Shown here: positions 1 to 7,807 of the stretch, piece after piece
Numbering within the stretch: the stretch's first letter is position 1
Layout: every line of letters begins with the position of its first letter
Assembly: GCA_017630395.1 (NCBI GenBank)
Contig: JAGBVI010000001.1
Coordinates: 1-64,000, forward strand
Length of the DNA: 64,000 nucleotides
From: Paludibacteraceae bacterium
GTDB lineage: Bacteria > Bacteroidota > Bacteroidia > Bacteroidales > Paludibacteraceae
Direction: 5' to 3'
Program-made: the position numbers and the translations under genes
Notes under the pieces: generated by a model
The model's database searches: none
What the model saw: only the letters and a program-made list of their open reading frames with translations
What the model was told of the DNA's origin: nothing

Positions 1-124
1 AAATAGAATCAAGGTAGTTCTTAAAAGATTTCTTTTTCGCAAAGTATTCTTCCATTACTTCATACCATTCTTCAGTGTGTTTATTTTTTTCAAACCATTC
101 TTCTGTGTATTGCTTGTATTGCAT
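1..124 (-). CDS. Unknown small protein, 3' end outside window
   Basis: Open to the left window edge; 41 residues are visible, beginning MQYKQYTEEWF. The start is set by a strong Shine-Dalgarno (AGAAAGGAAC) just upstream. The first residues resemble MQYTDEWF of the gene at 5723-5995, and the two genes share almost the same promoter and leader, so they are paralogues. The W-rich repeat (EEWFEKNKHTEEWYE) has no function I recognise. Confidence 0.75.
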   Translation of the reverse strand, partial: MQYKQYTEEWFEKNKHTEEWYEVMEEYFAKKKSFKNYLDSI

Positions 125-182
125 GTTCTTTGTTCCTTTCTAGTGTTTTGTTTGTTTAGTGGCTCACCATGAGCACAAGGGC

Positions 183-211
183 ATTATACACGATTTTTGA
201 ATTTTTGTCAA
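183..211 (-). promoter_or_regulatory. Sigma70-like promoter with long SD-bearing leader
   Basis: TTGACA, 17-nt spacer, TATAAT, followed by a leader of about 55 nt ending in AGAAAGGAAC before the ATG at 124. The same promoter and leader recur at 6055-6083, and the promoter at 5617-5645. This is the leadered promoter class of the window. Confidence 0.85.
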
Positions 212-249
212 GCAAATAATGATAAAATTTCAAAAAAATGTAAAAATTT

Positions 250-286
250 CAAAAAAAAAATGTGGCAGTCCCTTTTGGAACTGCCC
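250..286 (-). terminator. Rho-independent terminator
   Basis: GGCAGTT/AACTGCC hairpin followed on the minus strand by a run of T (251-260). It closes the transcript of the small genes at 329-901 and gp46. Confidence 0.85.
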
Positions 287-328
287 TCTAAAAAGGAGGT
301 CATGTTTCAACCTCATCGCTAGTTTTAT

Positions 329-478
329 TTATCCTAATGGTCTATGCGAGTAATTCTTATAACATCCCCAAATACCACAAATCACAGGTTTTTCAGTAGA
401 TTTGTCAGTAAGTTTCCTCTTTACTTTACTCACAACTTCTTTACGAACCTTCTCTTCTTTTGTATTCTTTTTATTCAT
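329..478 (-). CDS. Unknown 49-residue basic protein
   Basis: Encodes a 49-residue Lys/Arg-rich protein beginning MNKKNTKEEKVRKEVV and ending in a short Cys-containing tail (VICGIWGCYKNYSHRPLG). It ends at TAA. It lies in a compact minus-strand run below gp46, before the terminator at 250-286, so it is probably transcribed with gp46. No family is recognised. Support is positional and from the reading frame only. Confidence 0.55.
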   Translation of the reverse strand: MNKKNTKEEKVRKEVVSKVKRKLTDKSTEKPVICGIWGCYKNYSHRPLG

Positions 479-527
479 GTTTTATTTACTTTGAAACTTC
501 TTTCTCCCACAAAGTATAACAACACAG

Positions 528-674
528 TCATTCTTGCCTTTTATCATACCTTATTTCCGTTTGTTTCATTATCCATCCGTCAGCACTCAAATTATTGGCT
601 CCTCCGTAATCATACGTTCCGACTGGCTTCATAATTTGAGAAGTCCATTTATATATTTTCTTTGTTTCACTCAT
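528..674 (-). CDS. Unknown 48-residue protein
   Basis: 48-residue frame starting MSETKKIYKWTSQIMKPVG, ending at TGA, 20 nt below the lipoprotein gene at 695-901. The GAGGAAAAC just before the ATG is a plausible Shine-Dalgarno. The central YDYGGANNLSADGW segment suggests a small folded domain, but no family is recognised. Confidence 0.55.
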   Translation of the reverse strand: MSETKKIYKWTSQIMKPVGTYDYGGANNLSADGWIMKQTEIRYDKRQE

Positions 675-694
675 GTTTTCCTCTTTTGTCACAA

Positions 695-901
695 TCAATC
701 ATCAAAAATGTCAATAGGTGGTGGCATTACTATAATAGTTCCTTTGTCGGTTTCAACTGGTAAAGGACAAGGAACTCCAATAGGTGAAACTATTACCCCT
801 TGTATCTCTGTATTCTTATCAATTTGATTATGTTTCTTTTCCCTCTCATCACCACACGATGATAAAATTATTCCTAAAATAACAAATACTATCTTTTTCA
901 T
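695..901 (-). CDS. Small lipoprotein
   Basis: 68 residues. A short positively charged start (MKKI), a hydrophobic stretch (VFVILGIIL) and the lipobox LSSC at residues 13-17 predict a signal-peptidase II lipoprotein anchored in the host envelope. The mature part is short, with a charged spacer and a Pro/Val-rich end. Its ATG overlaps the TGA of gp46 (ATGA), so it is translationally coupled to it. Phage lipoproteins in such positions can act in superinfection exclusion; here that is only a possibility. Confidence 0.75.
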   Translation of the reverse strand: MKKIVFVILGIILSSCGDEREKKHNQIDKNTEIQGVIVSPIGVPCPLPVETDKGTIIVMPPPIDIFDD

Positions 902-2691
902 GCTTCAATTCTTCTTGTGAAACCATTTCTCTTTTCAAGCAACACAGTCTCAGTGAGTTGTGGAAGAATAATATCAGTCTTATGAGTAACCACATAAACA
1001 CTTTTATTATCAACATTAGCCCGTTCTGCAATAAAAGATATAATGTGTTCAAGGCTCTTGTTGTCAACGGAACTATCCAAAATCTCATCGTAGAACACCA
1101 CATTATATTCAACGTGTCTATGAAGTTTTATAATATCCAAAAACGCAAAGGCGATAGCAAGGTCTATCTTCTTCATTTCTGCACCACTACAATTGTTGTA
1201 CATACAAATGACACCATGAACATCTTTAATAATTTCTTCAAATACTTCATTAAAAGTAAATTCAAAGGTTGATTTGAACGATTTTAAATAATACCTAATT
1301 CGTCCATTCAAAAGTTCAAGCAACATATTTACAATTTGAGAACGAACACCACCCTCACCAAGTATATGCTCCGCAACATTCATTCTACCCAATGATTTCT
1401 GAATTTCATTAACGATGCTTTTCTTTTCGTTTGCCTTAGCCTCTGTCTCTGCAAGAGATTGTACAAAGGCATTAATAGGACTAATGGCATACTGTTCCTC
1501 AACTTTTTCAATCATCTGTCTAAACTGATTGATAGATGTTTTAGCACTATTGATACGAACTTTATTCACCTTTATCTCATTCTCCAACTTCTTCTGTTGG
1601 TCAATGATTTTCTGAGTGTTGGTCTTGGACTTTGCTAACTTCTGCTGTTTTGCTTCGTTCTCTTTCCAAGTAGCATACACAGCCTTAGCCTTTTCCATGA
1701 GTTCCACCTTCATCTTGGCATTGTCATTCACAAAGCCTTCGTCATACGCTCTCTTACATTTAGGGCAAGCATTACCTATCTTATTGATAGCACTTATCTG
1801 TTCTTTTATTGCTTTTAATTCGTATGCCAGCCCACCAATTTTAGCGGTGAGTTCTTTGTCATATTCATTAACCTTTCTCATGTTCTCCGTCTGCTTATTG
1901 AGAATGGAAGGGTCAAACTCTGCATTATTCTGTTCCATCAATGCAATCTTCTCTTCCTCTTTCTTTATGCAGTCTTCGAGACGCTGCTTTTCAATGGCAA
2001 TCTTCTGCTGCTGTTCCTCAATCTGCTTTTCAATTTCCGCAATCTTGGTCTTGTAATGCTCAACGTTCTCATTCATGACCGATAATGCAGAGTTTTCGAT
2101 ATCAAAATCAGAACGTTTTTCTCTAACATCGTCCTTTACCAACTTTAACATCTCACTGAATACTCCCAAATTGAAAATACTCTCAATGAAGTTCTTCTTC
2201 TCTGTTTTCTTCTTGGTCATAAAAGAAGTTCCGCTATTGGCACGCATCACAATACAATTTCTAAAAATCTCATCATCTGCATCCAATACTTCGAGAATGT
2301 ACTTATTAGTCTCGGCAATACTTGACTTAGTTTTCTCAATGTCATTTTTCCAAATTCTACATTTATTAGGTCCAAGTGTACGCTCAATTACAAAGTATTC
2401 CTCACCCCTCTTGGACGAAATATCCTCAAACTCCAATCGTATTACTGCTCCCTTACCAATCTTTCTATTGATTAAGAACTTATTTGGTAATTCAACCAAT
2501 GGCTCACCAAAGATAGCAAAGTAAAAAGCCGCAATCACTGACGACTTTCCAGCAGCGTTGGCAATATCTTCCTCATCTCGATTGATTCCTCGTATCAAGT
2601 TCAATCCATTCTTGAATTTTACTGTAACAGGCTCATTACCAACAGATAAGAAGTTCTTAATGGTGAGTTTAGTAAAGTTTATCCTCTTCAT
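898..2691 (-). CDS. gp46: Recombination nuclease ATPase subunit (gp46/SbcC/Rad50-like)
   Basis: 597 residues with SMC/Rad50 layout: N-terminal ATPase half with Walker A (AAGKSS, residues 47-51), long coiled coils from about residue 190, a zinc hook CPKC near residue 310, then the C-terminal half with signature motif (CSGAEMKK), Walker B (VVFYDEILD) and VTH switch. In T4, gp46 pairs with gp47 to resect DNA ends for recombination-dependent replication; the partner is at 21468-22508. The promoter lies 7 nt before the ATG. There is no in-frame TAG. The stop overlaps the next start. Confidence 0.95.
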   Translation of the reverse strand: MKRINFTKLTIKNFLSVGNEPVTVKFKNGLNLIRGINRDEEDIANAAGKSSVIAAFYFAIFGEPLVELPNKFLINRKIGKGAVIRLEFEDISSKRGEEYFVIERTLGPNKCRIWKNDIEKTKSSIAETNKYILEVLDADDEIFRNCIVMRANSGTSFMTKKKTEKKNFIESIFNLGVFSEMLKLVKDDVREKRSDFDIENSALSVMNENVEHYKTKIAEIEKQIEEQQQKIAIEKQRLEDCIKKEEEKIALMEQNNAEFDPSILNKQTENMRKVNEYDKELTAKIGGLAYELKAIKEQISAINKIGNACPKCKRAYDEGFVNDNAKMKVELMEKAKAVYATWKENEAKQQKLAKSKTNTQKIIDQQKKLENEIKVNKVRINSAKTSINQFRQMIEKVEEQYAISPINAFVQSLAETEAKANEKKSIVNEIQKSLGRMNVAEHILGEGGVRSQIVNMLLELLNGRIRYYLKSFKSTFEFTFNEVFEEIIKDVHGVICMYNNCSGAEMKKIDLAIAFAFLDIIKLHRHVEYNVVFYDEILDSSVDNKSLEHIISFIAERANVDNKSVYVVTHKTDIILPQLTETVLLEKRNGFTRRIEA

Positions 2692-2698
2692 AAGTGAT

Positions 2699-2727
2699 AT
2701 TATACAGTAGTTCTGTTACTTTGTCAA
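2699..2727 (-). promoter_or_regulatory. gp46 promoter overlapping an upstream stop codon
   Basis: TTGACA, 17-nt spacer, TATAAT, then 7 nt to the gp46 ATG, leaving almost no 5' leader. The -35 segment TTGACAAAGTAA also encodes the last residues and stop (LTK*) of the gene at 2716-2997. Confidence 0.85.
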
Positions 2728-2997
2728 AACTTCGCCAAATAGACTTAAAAACATTTTCATATTTCTAACCTCATCAGGACAATAATCATAACTTTTAGGT
2801 AGTCTTCCAGTCTTTTCATAAATCTCCCAAGTTATGTAATCCTCTTTAGCACCAATAAACAGTTCATTGGGCAATTCATCATCACTCATTACATGATTTG
2901 GTGCATCCAAAAATGTAAGATTGCGATTTTCAAGGGCTGTAATCGTGTCTTCATATGCAACCCACTCAATGTTTGTTATTTTCCATTCACTATACAT
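2716..2997 (-). CDS. Unknown 93-residue acidic protein
   Basis: Starts MYSEWKITNIEWVAYEDT and ends at TAA inside the gp46 promoter. Acidic and aromatic-rich. It follows a TATAAT box only a few nt before the ATG, like other early genes here. No family recognised. Confidence 0.7.
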   Translation of the reverse strand: MYSEWKITNIEWVAYEDTITALENRNLTFLDAPNHVMSDDELPNELFIGAKEDYITWEIYEKTGRLPKSYDYCPDEVRNMKMFLSLFGEVLTK

Positions 2998-3087
2998 ACG
3001 CTTATTATACTGTAATTCTGTTACTTCGTCAATGGTTTATTTCATAATTTCAACACTTCGTGAAACTAATCCTCTTTATAACAAATA

Positions 3088-3417
3088 TTACACAGATATT
3101 CTACGCTTGAATACAAGAACATGGTCAAAGTCATCCACTTCTGAAAACTGCTCCTCATGAAGTATCCAACCATTTGCACCCATGTCATTAATTACATCAT
3201 GGTCATGTTGTTCAGCAGTAATTCCTACTGCCAAATAATCCCACACATTTTTCTTTTTATAAGTTTTCACCCATTTGGTAGCGGTCTTATTTCTAAAACT
3301 CACTCTACTATTTGCATGAAATCTATTTTTGTTAATTTTTCGTTCTCTTGTGGTTATGGCATCCCTATCCCAATCACTGCGTAATCCTCTTCTTCTCTTT
3401 CGCTTTTGTTCTCGCAT
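3088..3417 (-). CDS. Unknown 109-residue protein with basic N-terminus
   Basis: The start is taken at the ATG at 3417 (MREQKRKRRRGLRSDWDRD) because an earlier in-frame ATG lies inside the -10 region (TATAAT at about 3423). The first 45 residues are very basic, possibly nucleic-acid binding. The C-terminal part has a compact IND-MGANGW-ILHEEQF pattern, as seen in small DUF4177-like or heat-shock-like regulators, but this is a weak resemblance. Ends at TAA. Confidence 0.65.
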   Translation of the reverse strand: MREQKRKRRRGLRSDWDRDAITTRERKINKNRFHANSRVSFRNKTATKWVKTYKKKNVWDYLAVGITAEQHDHDVINDMGANGWILHEEQFSEVDDFDHVLVFKRRISV

Positions 3418-3434
3418 GGCAAGTATTATACAAT

Positions 3435-3707
3435 TCAATAACCAATAATTTTAAGAAACTGAATGCGCCAAGGATTACCCTTACGATAATTAGGACTAAT
3501 GACCCAATAATCGCCATCAAACTCACAATAACTCTTCCTTATTTTTATAGTTTCGTCAAAATAACCAGTTCTTATAAGTATTTCCTCACGCTTTCTGTCA
3601 TAATGTCCCAAAACACCACTTACATAAATGTAATCGCTCGTTTCACAAAGATTTACAAATCTCTCAAATGCTTCATTAGAATACTCATAATGAAAAGCCC
3701 CTGTCAT
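3435..3707 (-). CDS. Unknown 90-residue protein
   Basis: Start chosen at ATG 3707 because GAGGTG lies 6-9 nt upstream; a GTG at 3719 is an alternative and would add four residues. Contains a Tyr-rich central strand region (SDYIYVSGVLGHYDRKREE). Ends at TGA. No family recognised. Confidence 0.65.
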   Translation of the reverse strand: MTGAFHYEYSNEAFERFVNLCETSDYIYVSGVLGHYDRKREEILIRTGYFDETIKIRKSYCEFDGDYWVISPNYRKGNPWRIQFLKIIGY

Positions 3708-3811
3708 TGGATTCGTCACCTCGTATCCAAATCTTAACTCTTTTCAAATTTATTTCCGCTAAAACGATTATCCATTCTCTGAATTTCAAATTCTTTTTAA
3801 TTCACAACTGT

Positions 3812-3970
3812 TCAACAACATCCAAACATCCTAATTCCAAACATTACCAACCATGCAACTAACATGTAACCAAGCCAAATTTCACCTTGCCTTGATAAAC
3901 AACCATAACGGCTACACATGTACATGCTAAAAAAGCCAAAACACGTAACTATAAAAAATGCTACCTTCAT
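3812..3970 (-). CDS. Small membrane protein
   Basis: 52 residues. The -10 box TATAAT sits exactly 6 nt before the ATG, identical to neighbouring genes, which supports the gene. Two hydrophobic segments (VAFFIVTCFGFFSMYM and IWLGYMLVAWLVMFGI) with six cysteines in total predict a two-pass inner-membrane peptide. Ends at TGA. Confidence 0.65.
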   Translation of the reverse strand: MKVAFFIVTCFGFFSMYMCSRYGCLSRQGEIWLGYMLVAWLVMFGIRMFGCC

Positions 3971-3998
3971 ATGCTTATTATACTACTTTATAATGTTT

Positions 3999-4193
3999 TT
4001 ACCATCTACTCTTTGGTGCAATTACTACGCCTTGAACATGATTATCATAATCAGAATAATCCAATTCAACATTTGAAGCAACTTCGTACCCATCACTTTC
4101 GTAACCATAGCAAAGAATGGGCATATTCTTGTCAAACTGTTGCAACTTTTCAATCAAAACTCCAACAGTAACAATTTCATTATCGTTTTCCAT
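3999..4193 (-). CDS. Unknown 64-residue protein
   Basis: Start at ATG 4193, 6 nt after TATAAT; the upstream in-frame ATG is part of the -10 region. The N-terminal VTVGVLIEKLQQFDKNMPI resembles the TLGEFREKFANLPDDTPLS of the gene at 4622-4918, and both look like the small phage family whose N-terminus reads vgeLieeLqklpkdypv. The function is not known. Confidence 0.7.
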   Translation of the reverse strand: MENDNEIVTVGVLIEKLQQFDKNMPILCYGYESDGYEVASNVELDYSDYDNHVQGVVIAPKSRW

Positions 4194-4199
4194 ACGCTT

Positions 4200-4228
4200 A
4201 TTATACAATTATTCAGCTACTTTGTCTA
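4200..4228 (-). promoter_or_regulatory. Leaderless-type early promoter
   Basis: TAGACA, 17-nt spacer, TATAAT, then AAGCGT and the ATG at 4193. With a normal -10 to +1 distance, transcription would begin at or next to the A of the start codon. The same TATAAT-AAGCGT-ATG arrangement precedes 9135, 15366, 16430 and 17680. Confidence 0.8.
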
Positions 4229-4239
4229 GCAAAAATGAA

Positions 4240-4464
4240 TTATTTTTCTATTTTCACTGATTTTCTGAGCCTTCTGAGGATTGTTCTGCACACCTTTATG
4301 TATTCGGAGTTGTCATCTCCCCAAACTTTTTCCTCTGCTTTCAAATCTTCAATTTTATCTTCGACCAAAGAAAACAAAATATCTATATGCTGTCCGTCAA
4401 GTTTATATAATCCCATGATACTTCTTTGGTAATTTTTGTATTCTTTAATGTAATTTGCGTTCAA
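4240..4464 (-). CDS. Unknown 58-74 residue helical protein
   Basis: The frame opens at a TTG at 4464; an ATG at 4416 (MGLYKLDGQHI) preceded by AAAGAAG is an equally good or better start. Charged and helix-prone, ending RRLRKSVKIEK at TAA. A long hairpin lies immediately upstream (4482-4556) and may be its leader. No family recognised. Confidence 0.6.
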   Translation of the reverse strand: MNANYIKEYKNYQRSIMGLYKLDGQHIDILFSLVEDKIEDLKAEEKVWGDDNSEYIKVCRTILRRLRKSVKIEK

Positions 4465-4481
4465 TGTACTATTATTGACAA

Positions 4482-4556
4482 ATCTCCCACGATTGGTTGA
4501 GTTGTATGCACGTTATTCGTAACCCTCATAAAATTATCCAACCGTGGGAGATGTGT
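4482..4556 (-). ncRNA. Candidate structured RNA or leader hairpin
   Basis: A 15-bp inverted repeat (ATCTCCCACG.TTGG and its complement) flanks a loop of about 40 nt. The single non-complementary position is a G-U pair only in the minus-strand RNA (A-C on the plus strand), which favours a minus-strand transcript. There is no U-run after the stem, so it is not a simple terminator. It sits in a 157-bp gene-free gap upstream of the gene at 4240. Two near-direct repeats, TGTATATGGTGATTA-like, lie between 4575 and 4612. Confidence 0.45.
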
Positions 4557-4621
4557 ATCACTAATTATGCGATTCCGACTGTATATGGTGATTTAGATTG
4601 TATATCGTGATTACATGTATA

Positions 4622-4918
4622 TTATACATTAGTTCTGTTTGGCTTATGCTCATGATTAGGGTCAAGTTGGCGTATAATTTCCTTGGCTTCCTTTATAACC
4701 ACACTTCTATCAAGAATACTCCAATGTTTAGTAATACTGTCTGCTGTCAATTCTTCCTTTTTAGGTCTGTATGAAAATTCAAAAGTTATACCCTCTTTAC
4801 ACTTTCTAATGTCAGCATCACCATACAAAAACATTTTGTCATCCCATACACTCAACGGTGTATCGTCAGGTAAATTTGCAAACTTCTCTCTAAACTCTCC
4901 TAATGTCTTGATAATCAT
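4622..4918 (-). CDS. Unknown 98-residue protein
   Basis: Begins MIIKTLGEFREKFANLPDDT and is probably related to the smaller protein at 3999-4193. Its stop TAA is part of a TATAAT sequence (NRTNV* encoded by AACTAATGTATAA), so a downstream promoter overlaps its 3' end. Function unknown. Confidence 0.7.
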   Translation of the reverse strand: MIIKTLGEFREKFANLPDDTPLSVWDDKMFLYGDADIRKCKEGITFEFSYRPKKEELTADSITKHWSILDRSVVIKEAKEIIRQLDPNHEHKPNRTNV

Positions 4919-5016
4919 AAATCTTAATTTATCGGTTTGTTACGAAGTCAGTATTTCATAATTCAGTTACTTTGTCAAGAAAATAATTGAATTATTTTTT
5001 ATAAAAATTTTCTTTA

Positions 5017-5190
5017 TCAAAGGGTGCTTCTCAACTCTTCCAAAATTTTCTTGCGAAGATTTTGAAATTCTAATCTCTGATTCTCATCAAGTTCCCCATT
5101 AGTCAGCACGAACTCAACACAAAGCTTCAATCGGTTAAGGTCACGCCTTGTAAAACCATCATCTTGAATTATAATATAACTATCAAACAT
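5017..5190 (-). CDS. Unknown 57-residue helical protein
   Basis: Starts MFDSYIIIQDDGFTRRDLNR and ends at TGA. A TTGATA-17-TATAAT promoter ends 13 nt before the ATG. The second half (ENQRLEFQNLRKKILEEL) is strongly helical. No family recognised. Confidence 0.6.
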   Translation of the reverse strand: MFDSYIIIQDDGFTRRDLNRLKLCVEFVLTNGELDENQRLEFQNLRKKILEELRSTL

Positions 5191-5248
5191 GACAAAGAGA
5201 TTAATTATACAATTATTCAGTTACTTTATCAATCATTATTACTTCGCA

Positions 5249-5545
5249 TTACTCTTCATTCCATTTTTCAGAAAGATAAGCGAAATAAATCTCTTCCACG
5301 AATTCTTTCAAATCTTTCTTCATGTAATAATCATCAACGTGGATAATGTCATCTTTGTATCCAAACATGAACTCTCCATTATCAAAAAACAAACCAGTCT
5401 TAATCTTAAAAGAAACAATGAAACTGTGACCATTCTTCATGTAAATGGTGTAACAATTAGGATAATTATAGGAAACAATGGTTTTAGTAACCTTTGCGAT
5501 ACCTACTTTCTCTACCATCTTCTTTACGAGATTATAATAATTCAC
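5249..5545 (-). CDS. Unknown 98-residue protein, paralogue of 9743-10042
   Basis: Starts at GTG with a good Shine-Dalgarno (AGAAAGGAA). Shares the full length with the product of 9743-10042: conserved blocks are FFDNGEF.FGYK, VDDY.MK and the C-terminal YLSEKWN.E. The last motif also ends the protein at 20489-20788. A leadered promoter lies at 5617-5645. Function unknown. The family is an early accessory expansion of this phage. Confidence 0.8.
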   Translation of the reverse strand: MNYYNLVKKMVEKVGIAKVTKTIVSYNYPNCYTIYMKNGHSFIVSFKIKTGLFFDNGEFMFGYKDDIIHVDDYYMKKDLKEFVEEIYFAYLSEKWNEE

Positions 5546-5616
5546 GTTCGTTATTCCTTTCTATATTTTGTTGTTCTTTCTGGTTCTTAGTACCTCAACC
5601 TCGTGGGTACACCCAG

Positions 5617-5645
5617 ATTATACACACTTTTTGAATTTTTGTCAA
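5617..5645 (-). promoter_or_regulatory. Leadered sigma70-like promoter
   Basis: TTGACA, 17 nt, TATAAT, with a leader of about 70 nt containing a GGGTGTACCC palindrome and an AGAAAGGAA Shine-Dalgarno before the GTG start at 5545. Confidence 0.85.
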
Positions 5646-5664
5646 GCAAATAATTGAATTTTTA

Positions 5665-5700
5665 TACAAAAAAGGAGCAGCCAAAAGGCTGCTCCTTAAA
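5665..5700. terminator. Bidirectional terminator, GGAGCAGCC type
   Basis: Stem GGAGCAGCC/GGCTGCTCC with an AAAA loop and A/T runs on both sides. One of a series of near-identical terminators (6132, 7330, 8762, 9700, 12663, 23727). Confidence 0.9.
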
Positions 5701-5722
5701 ATTTACATTTGATAACAAGTCA

Positions 5723-5995
5723 TTAGTAAGTGACCATCTCGTCTGCACGACCCCAAGACATATATTGGTAATCGTTTTCAATCGCATCGTATGTCTTATG
5801 AATATAATGACTCATACTGAGTGCAAGGGAATTCGCTTTTCTGCGCTCGCCACTCTTCAACAACTCATTGAGTTCGTCCATCATTTTAGGAAGATGTTCA
5901 AGACGCTCTTTGATTGCTTTAAGGTCTTCCCAATCAAAACTGCGGCGTCTAGCTTCACTAAACCATTCATCTGTGTATTGCATGTTCTTGTTCAT
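5723..5995 (-). CDS. Unknown 90-residue protein, paralogue of 1-124
   Basis: Starts MNKNMQYTDEWFSEARRR; the MQYT.EWF block and the whole upstream leader match the truncated gene at the left window edge. Arg-rich and helical through the centre, with W and Y residues at the C-terminus (YQYMSWGRADEMVTY). An internal ATG (MQYTDEW, 5983) is an alternative start. Function unknown. Confidence 0.75.
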   Translation of the reverse strand: MNKNMQYTDEWFSEARRRSFDWEDLKAIKERLEHLPKMMDELNELLKSGERRKANSLALSMSHYIHKTYDAIENDYQYMSWGRADEMVTY

Positions 5996-6054
5996 TGTAT
6001 TTTGTTCCTTTCTAGTGTTTTGTTTGTTTAGTGGCTCTCCATGAGCACAAGGAC

Positions 6055-6083
6055 ATTATACACGATTTTTGAATTTTTGTCAA
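6055..6083 (-). promoter_or_regulatory. Leadered sigma70-like promoter
   Basis: TTGACA, 17 nt, TATAAT. The downstream leader (to about 5996) is almost identical to that at 125-182, including a GTGCTCATGG..GAGCCAC hairpin and the AGAAAGGAAC Shine-Dalgarno. Confidence 0.85.
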
Positions 6084-6131
6084 GCAATTTTTGCTATTAT
6101 TTTGATTTTTTTACAAAAAAGTTAATTTTTA

Positions 6132-6160
6132 TACAAAAAGGAGCAACCTTTTGGTTGCCC
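6132..6160 (-). terminator. Terminator, GCAACC/GGTTGC type
   Basis: GCAACC-TTTT-GGTTGC stem with T-runs on the minus strand, just after the stop of the gene at 6179-7303. Confidence 0.85.
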
Positions 6161-6178
6161 CAATCATTCAATCTATCA

Positions 6179-7303
6179 TCAACTCCTAAAAATGATTCCT
6201 CTAACAAAGTCATTTACATGATTTTTCAGACCATTATAGAGTTTCCGATACCAAGTCTCTTTATTTTCCTCGTCACTCCCAGTTTCAATTTTATGTTCGT
6301 CATCAACGCTGGGCTTCTCACTGGATTCTGCATTTGTTTCTTTTTCTGCATAATTCTTCATAACCCAAATGGCACCAGAAATTACAATGCTCCAAGGACT
6401 GTAACTCGTACCATCCTCAACGACAAATCCATTTCTATACGGTCTACTTTCAACAACCTCATCCTCACCTTCATCGTTATACTTCATAATTTTAACGACC
6501 TGTTCCTTTACATCGGTGTCCAAATAATAAGGTCTACTATTACAATCATAGGTGTGCATGTAGAACTTAGAAATCGCTCTATGTCTATCCTCCATTTCAT
6601 TAATCTTGTAGTTTTCAAGTTCTACTCCGTCCTTGATTAGGCGATAATAACCATCCTCGCTATCAATTAACTTATAAGGTTTATAAGACATAACTCTTAT
6701 CTTTGTTACCTCTTTCACGGAATTGTCATCATTAGGTAAAACAAAATTGCAACATCCATCTGCAACAACTGACCCATCTTTAACGAAAAGAGTTCTGCCA
6801 ATCTTTTCATTTCTCAAAATGTCACATATTTCCCAAATCTTATCCTCATCATCATGAGAAATACTGATAGACGACAAGAATTTACCACACGAATCATCTT
6901 TATAATGGACATCAATGTTATTAAAGACGAACCCATCTTTATCCGCGAATTGCAAACAGAATTCCTTTGTGTAATCACACCTTTCAGATGAATCTGCGGT
7001 ATAATACATTAAAGGAACAAACTTCGTAATTGTATCACCATCAATCAATTTGAAATTTGCTCGCTTCTTTGTCTCTTCATACATCTTATCTCTGATAATT
7101 ACACTTCTTCTATAAATTTCGTTGGCGAAATTCTCTGCTCTTTCAAGTTGTGCTCTTAACTGACAAAAATACTCAGCAATATTCACATAGTCACAGTACC
7201 CAAGACACTTCTTCGCCTTCTCCAATCCATCTTCTGTTGGCATTAGCGGGAGAAGGCCCTGAACTCTATTCATCAATACCTCGATTTCTCTACTATTATC
7301 CAT
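6179..7303 (-). CDS. Unknown 374-residue early protein
   Basis: Start at ATG 7303 (MDNSREIEVLMNRVQ); an ATG two codons earlier overlaps the promoter, and TATAAT lies 7 nt upstream. Residues of about 10-90 are helical. A middle domain (FCLQFADKDGFVFNNIDVHY... through RNEKIGRTLF) is clearly shared with the 101-residue protein at 18629-18934, so the protein is modular. The C-terminus has a hydrophobic stretch (WSIVISGAIWVM), then an acidic linker and a basic tail. It ends at TGA. No function recognised. Confidence 0.75.
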   Translation of the reverse strand: MDNSREIEVLMNRVQGLLPLMPTEDGLEKAKKCLGYCDYVNIAEYFCQLRAQLERAENFANEIYRRSVIIRDKMYEETKKRANFKLIDGDTITKFVPLMYYTADSSERCDYTKEFCLQFADKDGFVFNNIDVHYKDDSCGKFLSSISISHDDEDKIWEICDILRNEKIGRTLFVKDGSVVADGCCNFVLPNDDNSVKEVTKIRVMSYKPYKLIDSEDGYYRLIKDGVELENYKINEMEDRHRAISKFYMHTYDCNSRPYYLDTDVKEQVVKIMKYNDEGEDEVVESRPYRNGFVVEDGTSYSPWSIVISGAIWVMKNYAEKETNAESSEKPSVDDEHKIETGSDEENKETWYRKLYNGLKNHVNDFVRGIIFRS

Positions 7304-7329
7304 AAACATTATTATAATGAAGTTCTTAA

Positions 7330-7360
7330 AAAGAAAAAAGAGCAGCCTTTTGGCTGCTCC
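7330..7360 (-). terminator. Terminator, GAGCAGCC type
   Basis: GAGCAGCC-TTTT-GGCTGCTC hairpin followed by T-run on the minus strand. Confidence 0.88.
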
Positions 7361-7371
7361 CTAATAATCAA

Positions 7372-7791
7372 TTACTCAAAATCTACATCTGTTACGAACA
7401 ATGAACATCCATGTTCATAATCACATTGGAGAATTTGGTGTTTGTTTTCGTCAATGTAATCAAAGAACTTCCTCAATACCTCTGACTTATCCTTTTGTAG
7501 ATAAACTGTGCAACAGCGACCATTACTTTTGTTAAACAAATGCATCTTGAAATCTATTGGGTTTTCATCACCTTCTCCATCCCAATACACATATCTATCG
7601 ACATAAAGTTGAACACCCCCTATCTCAGAATCAGATGAGAATAAACCATCGTAAATTTCAATACACGAAATCCTACCACCCTTCGCTTCATGTACTGCAA
7701 AATGTACATTTCCATTGAGCAACATTCCAGATTCCATCACCTTAGTGAGAATCTTCTCAGCGATTTGTTTTTCTTTCTTTCTTGTCTTCAT
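7372..7791 (-). CDS. Unknown 139-residue protein, paralogue family of 13757 and 17688
   Basis: Begins MKTRKKEKQIAEKILTKVM. Aligns over its length with the products of 13757-14194 and 17688-18086: N-terminal helix with ...KI..S..LL.G, a beta-rich centre with I.....LFSS.S..S, and a C-terminal block F..YI.ENKH.IL. These three paralogues are one of several expanded families in this early region. Function unknown. Confidence 0.78.
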   Translation of the reverse strand: MKTRKKEKQIAEKILTKVMESGMLLNGNVHFAVHEAKGGRISCIEIYDGLFSSDSEIGGVQLYVDRYVYWDGEGDENPIDFKMHLFNKSNGRCCTVYLQKDKSEVLRKFFDYIDENKHQILQCDYEHGCSLFVTDVDFE

Positions 7792-7807
7792 AAGTCTTTA
7801 TTTTACA

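Noticed and set aside
344-827. Plus-strand ORFs opposite the small minus-strand genes
   Set aside because: They lack ribosome sites and promoters and are antisense to better supported frames; they are hydrophobic shadows of AT-rich sequence.
898-1272. Second frames of about 90-105 residues inside gp46
   Set aside because: They overlap an intact conserved enzyme and have no start signals.
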